Of a stretch of 64,000 bases of DNA, positions 38,778 to 47,112 are shown in pieces. Position numbers and translations under genes: made by a program. The stretch covers positions 3,232,001 through 3,296,000 of the forward strand of contig NC_014391.1 of assembly GCF_000145235.1 (NCBI RefSeq). The letters are read 5' to 3'. The notes beneath the pieces were generated by a model. The model made no database searches, had not been told where the DNA came from, and worked only from the letters and a program-made list of their open reading frames with translations. Every line of letters begins with the position of its first letter. Position 1 is the stretch's first letter. The DNA comes from Micromonospora aurantiaca ATCC 27029 (GTDB lineage Bacteria > Actinomycetota > Actinomycetes > Mycobacteriales > Micromonosporaceae).

Positions 38778-40518
38778 GCGCATCGTCGCCGACCTGGTGG
38801 TCGAACGCCTGCGGGCCTGGCGGGTGCCGCGGGTGTTCGGCTGTCCGGGCGCGGCGATCGCCCCGCTCGTGGGCGCGCTCGACGACGCGGGCGGGGACCC
38901 GGCGTTCGTCCCCGCCCGGCACGAGGAGACCGCCTCGTACATGGCCACCGGGCACGCGAAGTTCACCGGCGGCGTCGGGGTGTGCCTGGCGACCCAGGGC
39001 CCGAGCGCCGTGCACCTGCTCAACGGGCTCTACGACGCCAAGCTCGACAGCAAGCCGGTGGTCGCGATCATCGGCGAGGACGTCACCGGCCCGCTCGGCG
39101 GCGCGCACGAGGAGATCGGGTTGAGCCGGCTGTTCGGCGACGTGTGCAACCAGTTCGTCCGCTACGGCCGCCGGCCCGAGCAGGTGCCGGCACTGCTGGA
39201 CCAGGCGTTCCGTACCGCCGCGGCGACCCGCAGCCCGACCTGCGTGGTGCTGCCGCGCGCGTTGCAGGTCACCGCCGTACCGGACCTGCTGCCGCAGACC
39301 GCCGGGGTGGTCACCGCGACGCCCGGCGAGCCGCTGGCCCGGGTGCTGCCGCACGACGCCGACCTGGACGCCGCCGCCTCGCTGCTCGGCAACGGGCGGC
39401 GGGTGGCGGTGCTCGTCGGCCAGGGCGCGCACGGCGCGGCCGAGGAGATCGTCGCACTCGCCGACCGGCTCGGCGCGGGCGTGGCCACGTCGCTGCTGGG
39501 CAAGCCGGTGCTCGACGAGCGGCTGCCGTTCCACACCGGCGTGCTCGGCGAGGTCGGCACCACCGCCGCCGCGCAGCTCATGGGCTCCTGCGACACGCTG
39601 TTGATGATCGGCACCAACGATCCGTGGACCGACTGGTTCCCGATGCCGGGCCAGGTACGCACCATCCAGATCGACATCGACGGCCGGCGCATCGGCACCC
39701 GCTACCCGGTGGACGTGCCGCTGGTCGGCGACGCCGCCGAGACGCTGCGGGCGCTGCTGACCCGGGTGCCGGAGAATCCCCACCGCGAGTGGCGCGGCAT
39801 GGTGGAGAAGATGGTGGACCGGTGGCGCGTGGCCGCCGCCGAGCGCACCGCCACGCCCGCCGATCCGGTCGACCCGCGGCTCGTGCTGCGTGAGCTGTCC
39901 ACCCGGCTGCCCCGGCACGCCGGCGTCGCCGTCGACGTCGGCTCGGTCGTCTACTGGTACGCCCGGCACCTGGAGCTGCCGCCGGGTGTGCAGGCGCGGC
40001 TGTGCGGCACGCTCGGCTCGATGGGCTGCGCCCTGCCGTACGCGGTCGCCGCCAAGCTGGCCCGCCCGGACGAGCCGGTGTTCGCGCTGCTCGGCGACGG
40101 CGCGATGCAGCTCAACGGCCTGGCCGAGCTGATCACTGTGGCGCACCACTGGACGGCCTGGCACGATCCCCGGCTGATCGTGCTGGTGCTGAACAACAGG
40201 GACCGGTCCGGCGTCGGCGGCGGCCGGTCACCCGGGGAGCGGGGGCCCGAGGTGCCGTACGCCGGGTGGGCCCGCCTGCTCGGGCTGCACGGCGTCCGGG
40301 TGGACCGGCCGGACCTGGTCGGACCCGCCTGGGACGAGGTGCTGGCGGCCGACCGGCCTGCCGTCCTGGAGGCGGTGGTGGACCCGGCCGTGCCGCTGGA
40401 CGCGCCCGAACCGGCGCTGGCCGACCTGCGCGGCCTGGTGGCCGACGGGGACGCCGCCCGCCGGGTGCGGGAGCGGGTGATCCAGACCGAGGCCATCGCG
40501 GCGGACGAAGTCGTTTAG
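38770..40518 (+). CDS. ThDP-dependent enzyme, pyruvate oxidase/dehydrogenase (quinone)-like
   Basis: 582 residues with the three domains of the acetolactate synthase/pyruvate oxidase group. The catalytic Glu lies in HEETASYMATG, the central FAD/DHS-like domain has VLVGQGAHGA, and the C-terminal ThDP site is GDGAMQLNGLAELITVA ending in VLNNRD. Best guess: oxidative decarboxylation of pyruvate to acetate (or acetyl phosphate) delivering electrons to quinone. Acetolactate synthase and other decarboxylases cannot be excluded. Coupled to the Rv2629-like gene, it could serve energy metabolism under low oxygen or stress. Confidence 0.87.
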   Translation: MAERIVADLVVERLRAWRVPRVFGCPGAAIAPLVGALDDAGGDPAFVPARHEETASYMATGHAKFTGGVGVCLATQGPSAVHLLNGLYDAKLDSKPVVAIIGEDVTGPLGGAHEEIGLSRLFGDVCNQFVRYGRRPEQVPALLDQAFRTAAATRSPTCVVLPRALQVTAVPDLLPQTAGVVTATPGEPLARVLPHDADLDAAASLLGNGRRVAVLVGQGAHGAAEEIVALADRLGAGVATSLLGKPVLDERLPFHTGVLGEVGTTAAAQLMGSCDTLLMIGTNDPWTDWFPMPGQVRTIQIDIDGRRIGTRYPVDVPLVGDAAETLRALLTRVPENPHREWRGMVEKMVDRWRVAAAERTATPADPVDPRLVLRELSTRLPRHAGVAVDVGSVVYWYARHLELPPGVQARLCGTLGSMGCALPYAVAAKLARPDEPVFALLGDGAMQLNGLAELITVAHHWTAWHDPRLIVLVLNNRDRSGVGGGRSPGERGPEVPYAGWARLLGLHGVRVDRPDLVGPAWDEVLAADRPAVLEAVVDPAVPLDAPEPALADLRGLVADGDAARRVRERVIQTEAIAADEVV

Positions 40519-40569
40519 CGGCATCCGGGCGGGGCACTGCGACCGGGCGCAACCGTCCCGGGAGGTCAC

Positions 40570-41616
40570 ATGTCCGTCGCCGCCGACAGTCGTCACGGCC
40601 CCGCTCCGCTGCCCGCGGCGCGCGGGCCTGTCTCCGCCGCGCTGCTGACCGCGCTGCGCGCGGCGCCGGGCGAGCTGCCGGCCGGGCTGGGCACGCACCT
40701 GGACGCGGCCGCCGCGCCGCTGACCGACGAGGACCTCCAGCTCACCCTGTTCCTCTGCTACGAGCTGCACTACCGGGGCTGGTCGGGCGTCGACGCGGCG
40801 TGGGAGTGGGAGCCGTCGCTGCTGGCGCTGCGCGCCCGCGCCGAGCGGCCGTTCGAGGCGGCGCTGCGCGAGCTGGCCGGTCCGCAGCCGGCGGTGCTGC
40901 CGGCCGGCGTGCCGGGTGCGCTGGCCGACCTGGTGGCCGCCGACGACGGCCCGCCGCTGGCCGCCACGCTGCAACGCCGCGCCGACCTCGACCGGTTCCG
41001 CGAGTTCGTCGCCCACCGCTCGATCTACCACCTGCGCGAGGCCGACCCGCACAGCTGGGCGCTGCCCCGGCTCGGTGGGCCGGCGAAGGCCGCGCTCGTG
41101 GAGATCCAGACCGACGAGTACGGCAACGGCCGGCTGGACCGGATGCACGCCGAGCTGTTCCGCACCACGATGGACCGGCTCGGCCTGGACACCGGCTACG
41201 CCGCCCATCTGGACCGGGTGCCGGCGGTGACGCTGGCGACGAACAACCTGATGTCGCTGTTCGGCCTGCACCGGCGGCTGCGCGGGGCGCTGCTCGGGCA
41301 CCTGGCCGCGTACGAGATGACCTCGTCGCTGCCGAATCGCCGCTACGGCAACGGACTGCGCCGGCTCGGCTTCGACGAGGTCGCCACGCGCTTCTACGAC
41401 GAGCACGTCGAGGCCGACGCCGTACACGAGCAGATCGCCGCGTACGACATGTGCGGCGGGCTGGTCCGGGCCGAGCCGGCGCTCGCGTCCGACGTGCTGT
41501 TCGGGGCCGCCGCCGCGCTGGCACTGGACGCCCTCTTCGCCGCACACCTGCTCACCGCCTGGTCGACGGGCGAGTCGTCCCTGCGCCCACCCCAGCACGC
41601 CCTCGCCGCAGCCTGA
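40570..41616 (+). CDS. Iron-containing redox enzyme (haem-oxygenase-like diiron fold)
   Basis: 348 residues, ATG at 40570 after GGGAGG. An all-helical protein with the scattered His/Glu ligands of the HDO group: FLCYELHYRGW, EIQTDEYGNGRLDRMHAELF and FYDEHVEADAVHEQIAAYDM, i.e. a candidate diiron site. Members catalyse varied oxidations or decarboxylations. The gene sits 51 bases after the ThDP-enzyme gene and may be read with it, but a GTTT-N15-GGGCA element at 40513 is a possible separate promoter. Confidence 0.82.
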   Translation: MSVAADSRHGPAPLPAARGPVSAALLTALRAAPGELPAGLGTHLDAAAAPLTDEDLQLTLFLCYELHYRGWSGVDAAWEWEPSLLALRARAERPFEAALRELAGPQPAVLPAGVPGALADLVAADDGPPLAATLQRRADLDRFREFVAHRSIYHLREADPHSWALPRLGGPAKAALVEIQTDEYGNGRLDRMHAELFRTTMDRLGLDTGYAAHLDRVPAVTLATNNLMSLFGLHRRLRGALLGHLAAYEMTSSLPNRRYGNGLRRLGFDEVATRFYDEHVEADAVHEQIAAYDMCGGLVRAEPALASDVLFGAAAALALDALFAAHLLTAWSTGESSLRPPQHALAAA

Positions 41617-41633
41617 CCCCGCTTTTCGCTCGG

Positions 41634-41700
41634 GATCTTGCAGTTCGGGCCCACTGCATGCCCGGTTCGGGAGGTTTGCCGGGCACCGAAGTGCAAGATC
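41634..41700. repeat. Intergenic stem-loop, GTCGATC(T)TG family (copy D)
   Basis: Arms 41634-41648 (GATCTTGCAGTTCGG) and 41686-41700 pair with one mismatch around a 37-base loop. It lies between convergent genes and could end transcription from both sides. It shares GATCTTG-x-AGTT with copy C. Confidence 0.8.
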
Positions 41701-41714
41701 GGCGAGGGTGGGGG

Positions 41715-41939
41715 TCAGGACTCGCGGTCGCTGCCGGCCCGGAAACCGCTCACCTTGTGCGTGCCGTCGCAGAACGGCTTGATCGCGCTCTTGCCGCACC
41801 GGCACAGCGCCACGGTGCCCCGGCGCGTCTCGATCGGCGTGCCGTCGGGCGTGACCAGCGCGAAGTCGCCGCGTACCAGCAGTGGTCCGTCCCGGTACGG
41901 GGTGATGGTCGCCGCCGGGGTGCTCTCGTCGTCGGGCAT
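41715..41939 (-). CDS. CDGSH iron-sulfur domain protein
   Basis: 74 residues from ATG 41939 (a TTG at 41972 would add 11). The signature CRCGKSAIKPFCDGTH provides the three Cys and one His that bind a redox-active, labile [2Fe-2S] cluster in the mitoNEET family. The N-terminal half (ITPYRDGPLLVRGDFALVTPDG) is the usual small beta domain. Such proteins act in electron or cluster transfer. Convergent with the haem-oxygenase-like gene, whose product is another iron enzyme; a functional link is only suggested. Confidence 0.92.
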   Translation of the reverse strand: MPDDESTPAATITPYRDGPLLVRGDFALVTPDGTPIETRRGTVALCRCGKSAIKPFCDGTHKVSGFRAGSDRES

Positions 41940-42093
41940 GCGCGGTGCAGTGCCCGTCCCGGTCCGGCCCAAACCCGCACCCGAGCGCTGTTGCGCCCGC
42001 GACGGCGGGCACGCGGCGCGACGGCGTACCTGGGTGTCGCGGGCGGTGCGGTTACCGGGCGGGCCTTGGTCCTCACCCGTGGGGAGATGCCCC

Positions 42094-42117
42094 GTTTAGA
42101 CCCCAGAGGGACGGGAA
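42094..42117 (+). promoter_or_regulatory. Candidate sigma-B-type promoter (GTTT-N15-GGGAA) for the 470-aa unknown
   Basis: GTTT at 42094-42097, 15 bases, GGGAA at 42113-42117. The expected transcript start is near 42125-42128, so the message would be almost leaderless at GTG 42128/42131. Confidence 0.5.
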
Positions 42118-42130
42118 GCCGGGCCGCGTG

Positions 42131-43543
42131 GTGAGCGAACGAGTCGAACGGACGCCGGTCAGCGGCGCAGGGCTGCCCGCGGAGCGGGTGGTGGCGGCCG
42201 GCAGCGCCGCCCGGGTCCTGGTCGCCGTGACCGCCCGGGCGCTGCGCGGCGACGACTGCGGCGACCTCGGCCACCCGGGCGCGCTGTCCCGCCTCACCGG
42301 CGCGCCCGAGCCGGTACGCCGCGCCGCCGCCGTCCGGGCCGCCGGGCGGGCGGCGCTCACCGCCGGACAGATCGCCGCCGTGGACGCCGAGCGGGTAGCC
42401 GGGTGGTTCGCCGGGCAGTACCCGGACCGGCGCTGGCCCGGCGTGGTGCTCGGCTCGCCGCACGGCGCCGCCGCCCATCTCGCGGTGGCGCTGGGTGTGC
42501 CCTGGCTCCCTGCCGGGTTCGAACTGGCCGGGCAGTGGACCCGGGGGGCGGTGGACCGCCCGGACGCCGCGTACGCGCACGGCGCCACGCTGGCCGCCCG
42601 GCTGCTCGAAGCCAACCCGCGCGTGCACGTACGCCAGGTGCACTGCCCGGCCAGCCGGGGCGCGGCAGCCGGCGCGGCGGTGACGTTCGCGGTGCGCTGG
42701 CGCACGCTGCCGAAGGCGTACGCGCGCTTCCTGGCCGACCGGCTGGAACCGGCCGCGCCGGTGCTGCTGCTGCACGACGCCCGCACCTGGCCGGTACGCG
42801 ACTGCGGCGACGGGCACAGCTTCCAGGCCGGCTGCCCGGGCGGCGGCCTGGACCCGGTCGACTTCCACCCGGACGCCCGGGCGCTGGGCCAGGTGCTGCG
42901 CGCGGCCGGCGGTGACGAGACGCGCTGGACCGCGCCGGAGGTCACGGTGGCGGGCGCGTTCGCCGAACACGGCGTGGAGTCCGGTTTCGAGCACGACGCC
43001 CGCTCCTTCGGCGACCGGCACGGGCATCCGCTGCACCTGGTGGTCGTGCCGCAGCCGGACGCGCTGAGCGCGGTGACCGCCGACCTGTACCGGCGCTGGC
43101 TGCGGCGGGCCGGCAAGACCGGCAACCGGCTGGTGGTGGAGTGCGGCCGGCTGCTCGACCCGGCGCAGGTGCTGCGGGCCGGCCTGGTGCCCTACTGGTG
43201 CGAGAACGCCGCCGCGCGCCGGGTCGCGGGCGTCGAGTGGTGGCTGGCCGGCAGCGAGCCGTTCAGCTCGGTGGACGTGCTGCCCGAGCCACCCGGCCTG
43301 CGCTCGCCCGCGTACGCGGGACTGCCCCAGTGGCTGGCGGTGGCCGGCTTCGGGCGCCGCCGGCGGGCCCTGGACCGAGGTGCCGCCCGCGGCTACCCGG
43401 TCGCCTCGGTACCCACCCGACGTGCCACGGAGGTGTTGCGCAACCAGCCCTGCGACCTGCCCGCGCCGCCGCCGCTGCGGATGGCCGAGGCCCTCGCCGT
43501 CCTGCGTGACGCGGGCGCACACCAGGGCCTGCTGGTCCGCTGA
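42131..43543 (+). CDS. Unknown protein of about 470 residues
   Basis: GTG 42131 is used; the adjacent GTG 42128 is equally possible. The product is soluble, Arg/Ala/Gly-rich, with no membrane helix or known motif. Features that may help recognition: WPGVVLGSPHGAAAHLAVALGVPWLPAGFEL, CPASRGAAAGAAVTFAVRWRTLPKAYARFLADRL, VLLLHDARTWPVRDCGDGHSFQAGCPGGG and LVPYWCENAAARRVAGVEWWLAGSEPF, each given here in parts of a longer conserved-looking stretch. It carries seven Cys, several next to His or Asp. A sigma-B-type promoter lies immediately upstream. I do not recognise a family. Confidence 0.75.
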   Translation: MSERVERTPVSGAGLPAERVVAAGSAARVLVAVTARALRGDDCGDLGHPGALSRLTGAPEPVRRAAAVRAAGRAALTAGQIAAVDAERVAGWFAGQYPDRRWPGVVLGSPHGAAAHLAVALGVPWLPAGFELAGQWTRGAVDRPDAAYAHGATLAARLLEANPRVHVRQVHCPASRGAAAGAAVTFAVRWRTLPKAYARFLADRLEPAAPVLLLHDARTWPVRDCGDGHSFQAGCPGGGLDPVDFHPDARALGQVLRAAGGDETRWTAPEVTVAGAFAEHGVESGFEHDARSFGDRHGHPLHLVVVPQPDALSAVTADLYRRWLRRAGKTGNRLVVECGRLLDPAQVLRAGLVPYWCENAAARRVAGVEWWLAGSEPFSSVDVLPEPPGLRSPAYAGLPQWLAVAGFGRRRRALDRGAARGYPVASVPTRRATEVLRNQPCDLPAPPPLRMAEALAVLRDAGAHQGLLVR

Positions 43544-43606
43544 ACCGCCGCCGGGACCGGGCTGCCGGCCAACCTGGCGAAACTTCCTCGCGATCCTGCG
43601 GTCCGT

Positions 43607-43630
43607 GATTGAGTACCTACGGAGCGGGAA
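43607..43630 (+). promoter_or_regulatory. Candidate promoter (GATT-N15-GGGAA) for the sigma-STAS gene
   Basis: GATT at 43607-43610, 15 bases, GGGAA at 43626-43630, about 157 bases before the ATG. It has the same spacing as the GTTT-N15-GGGAA group, with one change in the -35 (still G-N-N-T). It would allow positive autoregulation. The 244-base gap shows no other feature. Confidence 0.35.
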
Positions 43631-43787
43631 GACCGCTCGCCGCGAAACGGCCCACGACGCCGTGCGGCGGGCAGCCACCGCTTTCGACGTATCCGTCACG
43701 TAACCCAACTTCCTCACCCGGTGCGTGGTCCGACCACGCGCACGACCGGTTCCGACCGGGCGGGGGCTCTTCGGCGAGGGGGCGCGG

Positions 43788-44921
43788 ATGTTCGGACAGA
43801 CCACCACACCCACACCACCGACCACCGACCGGGGTCTGGAGGACCTGGACGCGGCGGCGCTCGCGTACGCGGCCCGGATCGAGGGCCTGCCACCGGAGCG
43901 GCGGCAGGAGGCGCGGGACGACCTGGTCCGGTTCGCGCTGCCGTTCGCCGGCCGGCTCGCCCGCCGCTACCGCGGGCGCGGTGAGCCGCTGGAGGACCTG
44001 GAGCAGGTGGCCCGTCTCGGCCTGGTCAACGCCGTCGACAGGTACGACCCGGAACGCGGTTCGTTCACCGCGTACGCGGCGATCACCATCGTCGGCGAGA
44101 TCAAACGGCACTTCCGCGACCGCACCTGGGGCGTGCACGTGCCGCGCCGGCTGCGGGACCTGATCCTCGAGGTGGGACAGGCGACGGCGACGCTGACCAG
44201 CGAGCTGTCCCGCGCGCCCACAGTGGCCGAGTTGTCCGCCCGGCTGGAGACGCCGGAGGAGGAGATCCTCGCCGCGCTGGAGTCGGCCGCCGGCTACAGC
44301 CCGGCCTCGCTGAACGCGCCGGTGGGCGGCGAGAGCTCGGCCGAGTTCGGCGACCTCGTCGGCGAGTCCGACCACGCGCTGGAGTCGGTGGACGACCGGG
44401 TCACTGTCAGCGGCCTGCTGCACCGGCTGCCCTGGCGGGAGCGCCGCATCCTGGCGATGCGCTTCTACGGCAACCAGACCCAGGCGGAGATCGCCGCCCG
44501 GTTCGGCATCTCCCAGATGCACGTGTCCCGGCTGCTGTCGCGGGCGCTGACCTGGCTGCGTCAGGCGATGCTCGCCGACGCCCCGCCGCCCTGGCAGAAC
44601 GGCGCGGCCGAGGCCGAGCCGGCGAAGGCGCGGATCTCGGTGCGGCAGAACGGCGACCGGGTCGTCGTCGAGGTCGGCGGCGAGGTGGACCGGGCCGGCG
44701 CGGACCAGTTGCGCCGGGCGGTGCTCCAGGCGGTCACCGGGCAGCCCCGCGAGGTGGTGGTCGACCTGGTCGGCGCCGGTGGTTTCGACGCCGGCGGGAT
44801 CGCCGCGCTGATGGCCGGCCGGGAGGCCGCCGCGCGTACCGGGGTGCCGCTGCGGCTGACCCGGGTGCAGCCGGCGGTGCGCCGCTCGCTGACCGCGGCC
44901 GGACTGCCGGCCGCCGACTGA
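43788..44921 (+). CDS. SigB/SigF-family sigma factor fused to a STAS domain
   Basis: 377 residues from ATG 43788 (GAGGGGGC upstream; an in-frame start at 43725 is also open). Residues about 45-255 form a complete sigma-B-type factor: region 2 EDLEQVARLGLVNAVDRYDPERGSFTAYA split by its core-binding helix, TWGVHVPRRLRDL in region 3, and region 4 RRILAMRFYGNQTQAEIAARFGISQMHVSRLLSRAL in its two helices. From about 282 a STAS domain follows (RISVRQNGDRVVVEVGGEVDR). At the usual phospho-serine site it reads GFDAGGI: Asp334 is kept but Ser is Ala335. STAS proteins normally sequester anti-sigma factors, so this sigma carries its own antagonist-like module that cannot be switched off by serine phosphorylation. 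Confidence 0.92.
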   Translation: MFGQTTTPTPPTTDRGLEDLDAAALAYAARIEGLPPERRQEARDDLVRFALPFAGRLARRYRGRGEPLEDLEQVARLGLVNAVDRYDPERGSFTAYAAITIVGEIKRHFRDRTWGVHVPRRLRDLILEVGQATATLTSELSRAPTVAELSARLETPEEEILAALESAAGYSPASLNAPVGGESSAEFGDLVGESDHALESVDDRVTVSGLLHRLPWRERRILAMRFYGNQTQAEIAARFGISQMHVSRLLSRALTWLRQAMLADAPPPWQNGAAEAEPAKARISVRQNGDRVVVEVGGEVDRAGADQLRRAVLQAVTGQPREVVVDLVGAGGFDAGGIAALMAGREAAARTGVPLRLTRVQPAVRRSLTAAGLPAAD

Positions 44922-44981
44922 CCGACCAGCACGTGCCGCGCCGGCTTCCCACCACGGGAGCCGGCGCGAGGCGTACGACGA

Positions 44982-45011
44982 GAGGGCCGGCGCCCGACGG
45001 CGCCGGCCCTC
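44982..45011. terminator. Bidirectional hairpin between the sigma-STAS gene and ctaD
   Basis: A 13-base-pair perfect stem (44982-44994 with 44999-45011) closes on CGAC. It lies between convergent genes, so it should serve both. A second, weaker hairpin (about 44937-44968) precedes it. Confidence 0.8.
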
Positions 45012-45021
45012 GTCCGGTGTC

Positions 45022-47025
45022 TCAGTTCTCCGGGGTGTCCCCGTGCCCGCGCGGGTGCCGCCACCTGTCGTTGCGCTGGTCGTCGCGCTCGGCGTTGAGC
45101 GCGCTGCCCTCCGGCTCGTCGGTCTCCTCGAAGCTGGGCCGGCGCACCTCCTCCGGCTCCGGCACCTCCACCGGGCGCGCCCCGGACTGCGGAGCGGGCT
45201 GGTAGTCCACCGCCTCGGGCGCGCCGTACGCGCCGCCGGCCGACGGCGACTCCGGCACGTGCCGCTCGTGGTGCATCTCCTCGCGGAACGACTGCGGTGG
45301 CTTGGTGGTGCGCTGCGGCAGATCGCGGCCCAGGTCGGAGACGAGCGGGCCGTACTTGAGGTCGAACGCCGGCCGCTCGGAGCGGATGCGCGGCATCCGG
45401 TCGAAGTTGCGCAGCGGCGGCGGGCAGGTGGTGGCCCACTCCAGCGAGTTGCCGAAACCCCACGGGTCGTCCACTGTGACCATCGCGCCGTACCGCCACG
45501 ACTTCCAGATGTTCCAGATCACGAACAGGGTGGACGCGCCGAGGATGAACGAGCCGATGCTGGAGATCGTGTTCAGCGTGGTGAAGCCGTCGCCGGGCAG
45601 GTAGTCGGCGTACCGGCGGGGCATGCCCTCGTTGCCGAGCCAGTGCTGCACCAGGAACGTGGCGTGGAAGCCGATGAACATGGTCCAGAAGTGCATCTTG
45701 CCCAGCCGCTCGTCGAGCAGCCGCCCGGTCATCTTCGGGAACCAGAAGTAGAGCCCGCCGAACGCGGCGAAGACGATGGTCCCGAACATCACGTAGTGGA
45801 AGTGCGCCACCACGAAGTAGCTGTCGGTGACGTGCCAGTCCACCGGCGGGCTGGCCAGCAGCACCCCGGTCAGGCCGCCCAGCAGGAACGTCACCAGGAA
45901 GCCGACGGCGAACAGCATCGGCGTCTCGAACGTGATCTGTCCCTTCCACATGGTGCCGATCCAGTTGAAGAACTTCACTCCGGTCGGCACCGCGATCAGG
46001 AAGCTCAGGATGCTGAAGAACGGCAGCAGCACCTGCCCGGTGGCGAACATGTGGTGCGCCCAGACGGTCATCGACAGCACCGTGATGGCGATGGTGGCCA
46101 GCACCAGGCCGGTGTAGCCGAAGATCGGCTTGCGGGAGAACACCGGGATGATCTCGGTGATGATGCCGAAGAACGGCAGCGCGATGATGTAGACCTCGGG
46201 ATGGCCGAAGAACCAGAACAGGTGCTGCCAGAGCATCGGCCCGCCGGTCGTCGAGTCGTACACGTGCGAATGCAGCAGCCGGTCCGAGGCCAGCGCCAGC
46301 AGCGCGGCGGCCAGCAGCGGGAACACGAAGATCACCAGGACGCTGGTGAGCAGCGCGTTCCAGGTGAAGATCGGCATCCGGAACATGGTCATGCCCGGCG
46401 CGCGCAGCGTCACGATCGTGGTGATCAGGTTGACCGCGCCGAGGATCGTGCCCAGACCGGACACGGCCAGGCCGACCACCCACATGTTCGCCCCGACGCC
46501 GGGGGAGTGCTGCGCGGTGCTCAGCGGTGTGTACGCGGTCCAGCCGAAGTCCGCCGCGCCGGCCGGGGTGGCGAACCCGCCCACGACCATGAGCGCGCCC
46601 AGGAAGTAGAGCCAGTACGCGAACGCGTTCAGCCGGGGGAACGCCACGTCGGCGGCGCCGATCTGCAGCGGCACCAGGTAGTTGGCGAACCCGAAGAACA
46701 GCGGGGTGGCGAACAGCAGCAGCATCACCGTGCCGTGCATGGTGAACATCTGGTTGTACTGCTCGGGGGAGACGACCTGCATCCCCGGCCGGGCCAGCTC
46801 CACCCGGATGATCAACGCCAGGATCCCGCCGACGATGAAGTACCCGAACGACGTGATCAGGTAGAGCAGGCCGATCTGCTTGGCGTCGGTGGTCCGCAGC
46901 AACCGCCACAGCGCGTTGCCCTTCACCGCCTCCCGTACGGGCCCGGGGTAGCCCCCGAACCGGGCCGGCGCGAGGATCGCGGGCCCTCGGTCTCGTGCCG
47001 GTTCCGTGACTACCCGCTTGGGCAT
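45022..47025 (-). CDS. ctaD: Cytochrome c oxidase subunit I (aa3 type)
   Basis: 667 residues, ATG at 47025. Twelve transmembrane helices with the haem and CuB ligands of haem-copper oxidases: [14 protein letters not shown] (low-spin haem His), [15 protein letters not shown] (CuB His and cross-linked Tyr), [10 protein letters not shown] (two CuB His) and [11 protein letters not shown] (haem His pair). The last ~120 residues form a charged cytoplasmic extension ([15 protein letters not shown]). No ctaC, ctaE, ctaF or qcr genes adjoin it, so it may be a second, separately controlled copy. A GGTT-N16-GGGTA element lies upstream. Confidence 0.96.
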   Translation of the reverse strand: MPKRVVTEPARDRGPAILAPARFGGYPGPVREAVKGNALWRLLRTTDAKQIGLLYLITSFGYFIVGGILALIIRVELARPGMQVVSPEQYNQMFTMHGTVMLLLFATPLFFGFANYLVPLQIGAADVAFPRLNAFAYWLYFLGALMVVGGFATPAGAADFGWTAYTPLSTAQHSPGVGANMWVVGLAVSGLGTILGAVNLITTIVTLRAPGMTMFRMPIFTWNALLTSVLVIFVFPLLAAALLALASDRLLHSHVYDSTTGGPMLWQHLFWFFGHPEVYIIALPFFGIITEIIPVFSRKPIFGYTGLVLATIAITVLSMTVWAHHMFATGQVLLPFFSILSFLIAVPTGVKFFNWIGTMWKGQITFETPMLFAVGFLVTFLLGGLTGVLLASPPVDWHVTDSYFVVAHFHYVMFGTIVFAAFGGLYFWFPKMTGRLLDERLGKMHFWTMFIGFHATFLVQHWLGNEGMPRRYADYLPGDGFTTLNTISSIGSFILGASTLFVIWNIWKSWRYGAMVTVDDPWGFGNSLEWATTCPPPLRNFDRMPRIRSERPAFDLKYGPLVSDLGRDLPQRTTKPPQSFREEMHHERHVPESPSAGGAYGAPEAVDYQPAPQSGARPVEVPEPEEVRRPSFEETDEPEGSALNAERDDQRNDRWRHPRGHGDTPEN

Positions 47026-47066
47026 GGCATCTCACCCCGTGTGACGACAGACAGGACGGGCGGGCG

Positions 47067-47091
47067 TACCCGGCCCTCTGCCCATGTAACC
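47067..47091 (-). promoter_or_regulatory. Candidate sigma-B-type promoter (GGTT-N16-GGGTA) for ctaD
   Basis: On the minus strand GGTT (47091-47088), 16 bases, GGGTA (47071-47067), 42 bases before the ATG. It differs from the exact group by one base in the -35 and keeps the same spacing. Confidence 0.45.
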
Positions 47092-47112
47092 AGGCGAGCG
47101 CGGAGAATTCGG

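Noticed and set aside
40513..40536. GTTT-N15-GGGCA before the haem-oxygenase-like gene
   Set aside because: The -10 has C where the consensus requires T or A, and the site overlaps the previous stop codon; kept only as a remark.
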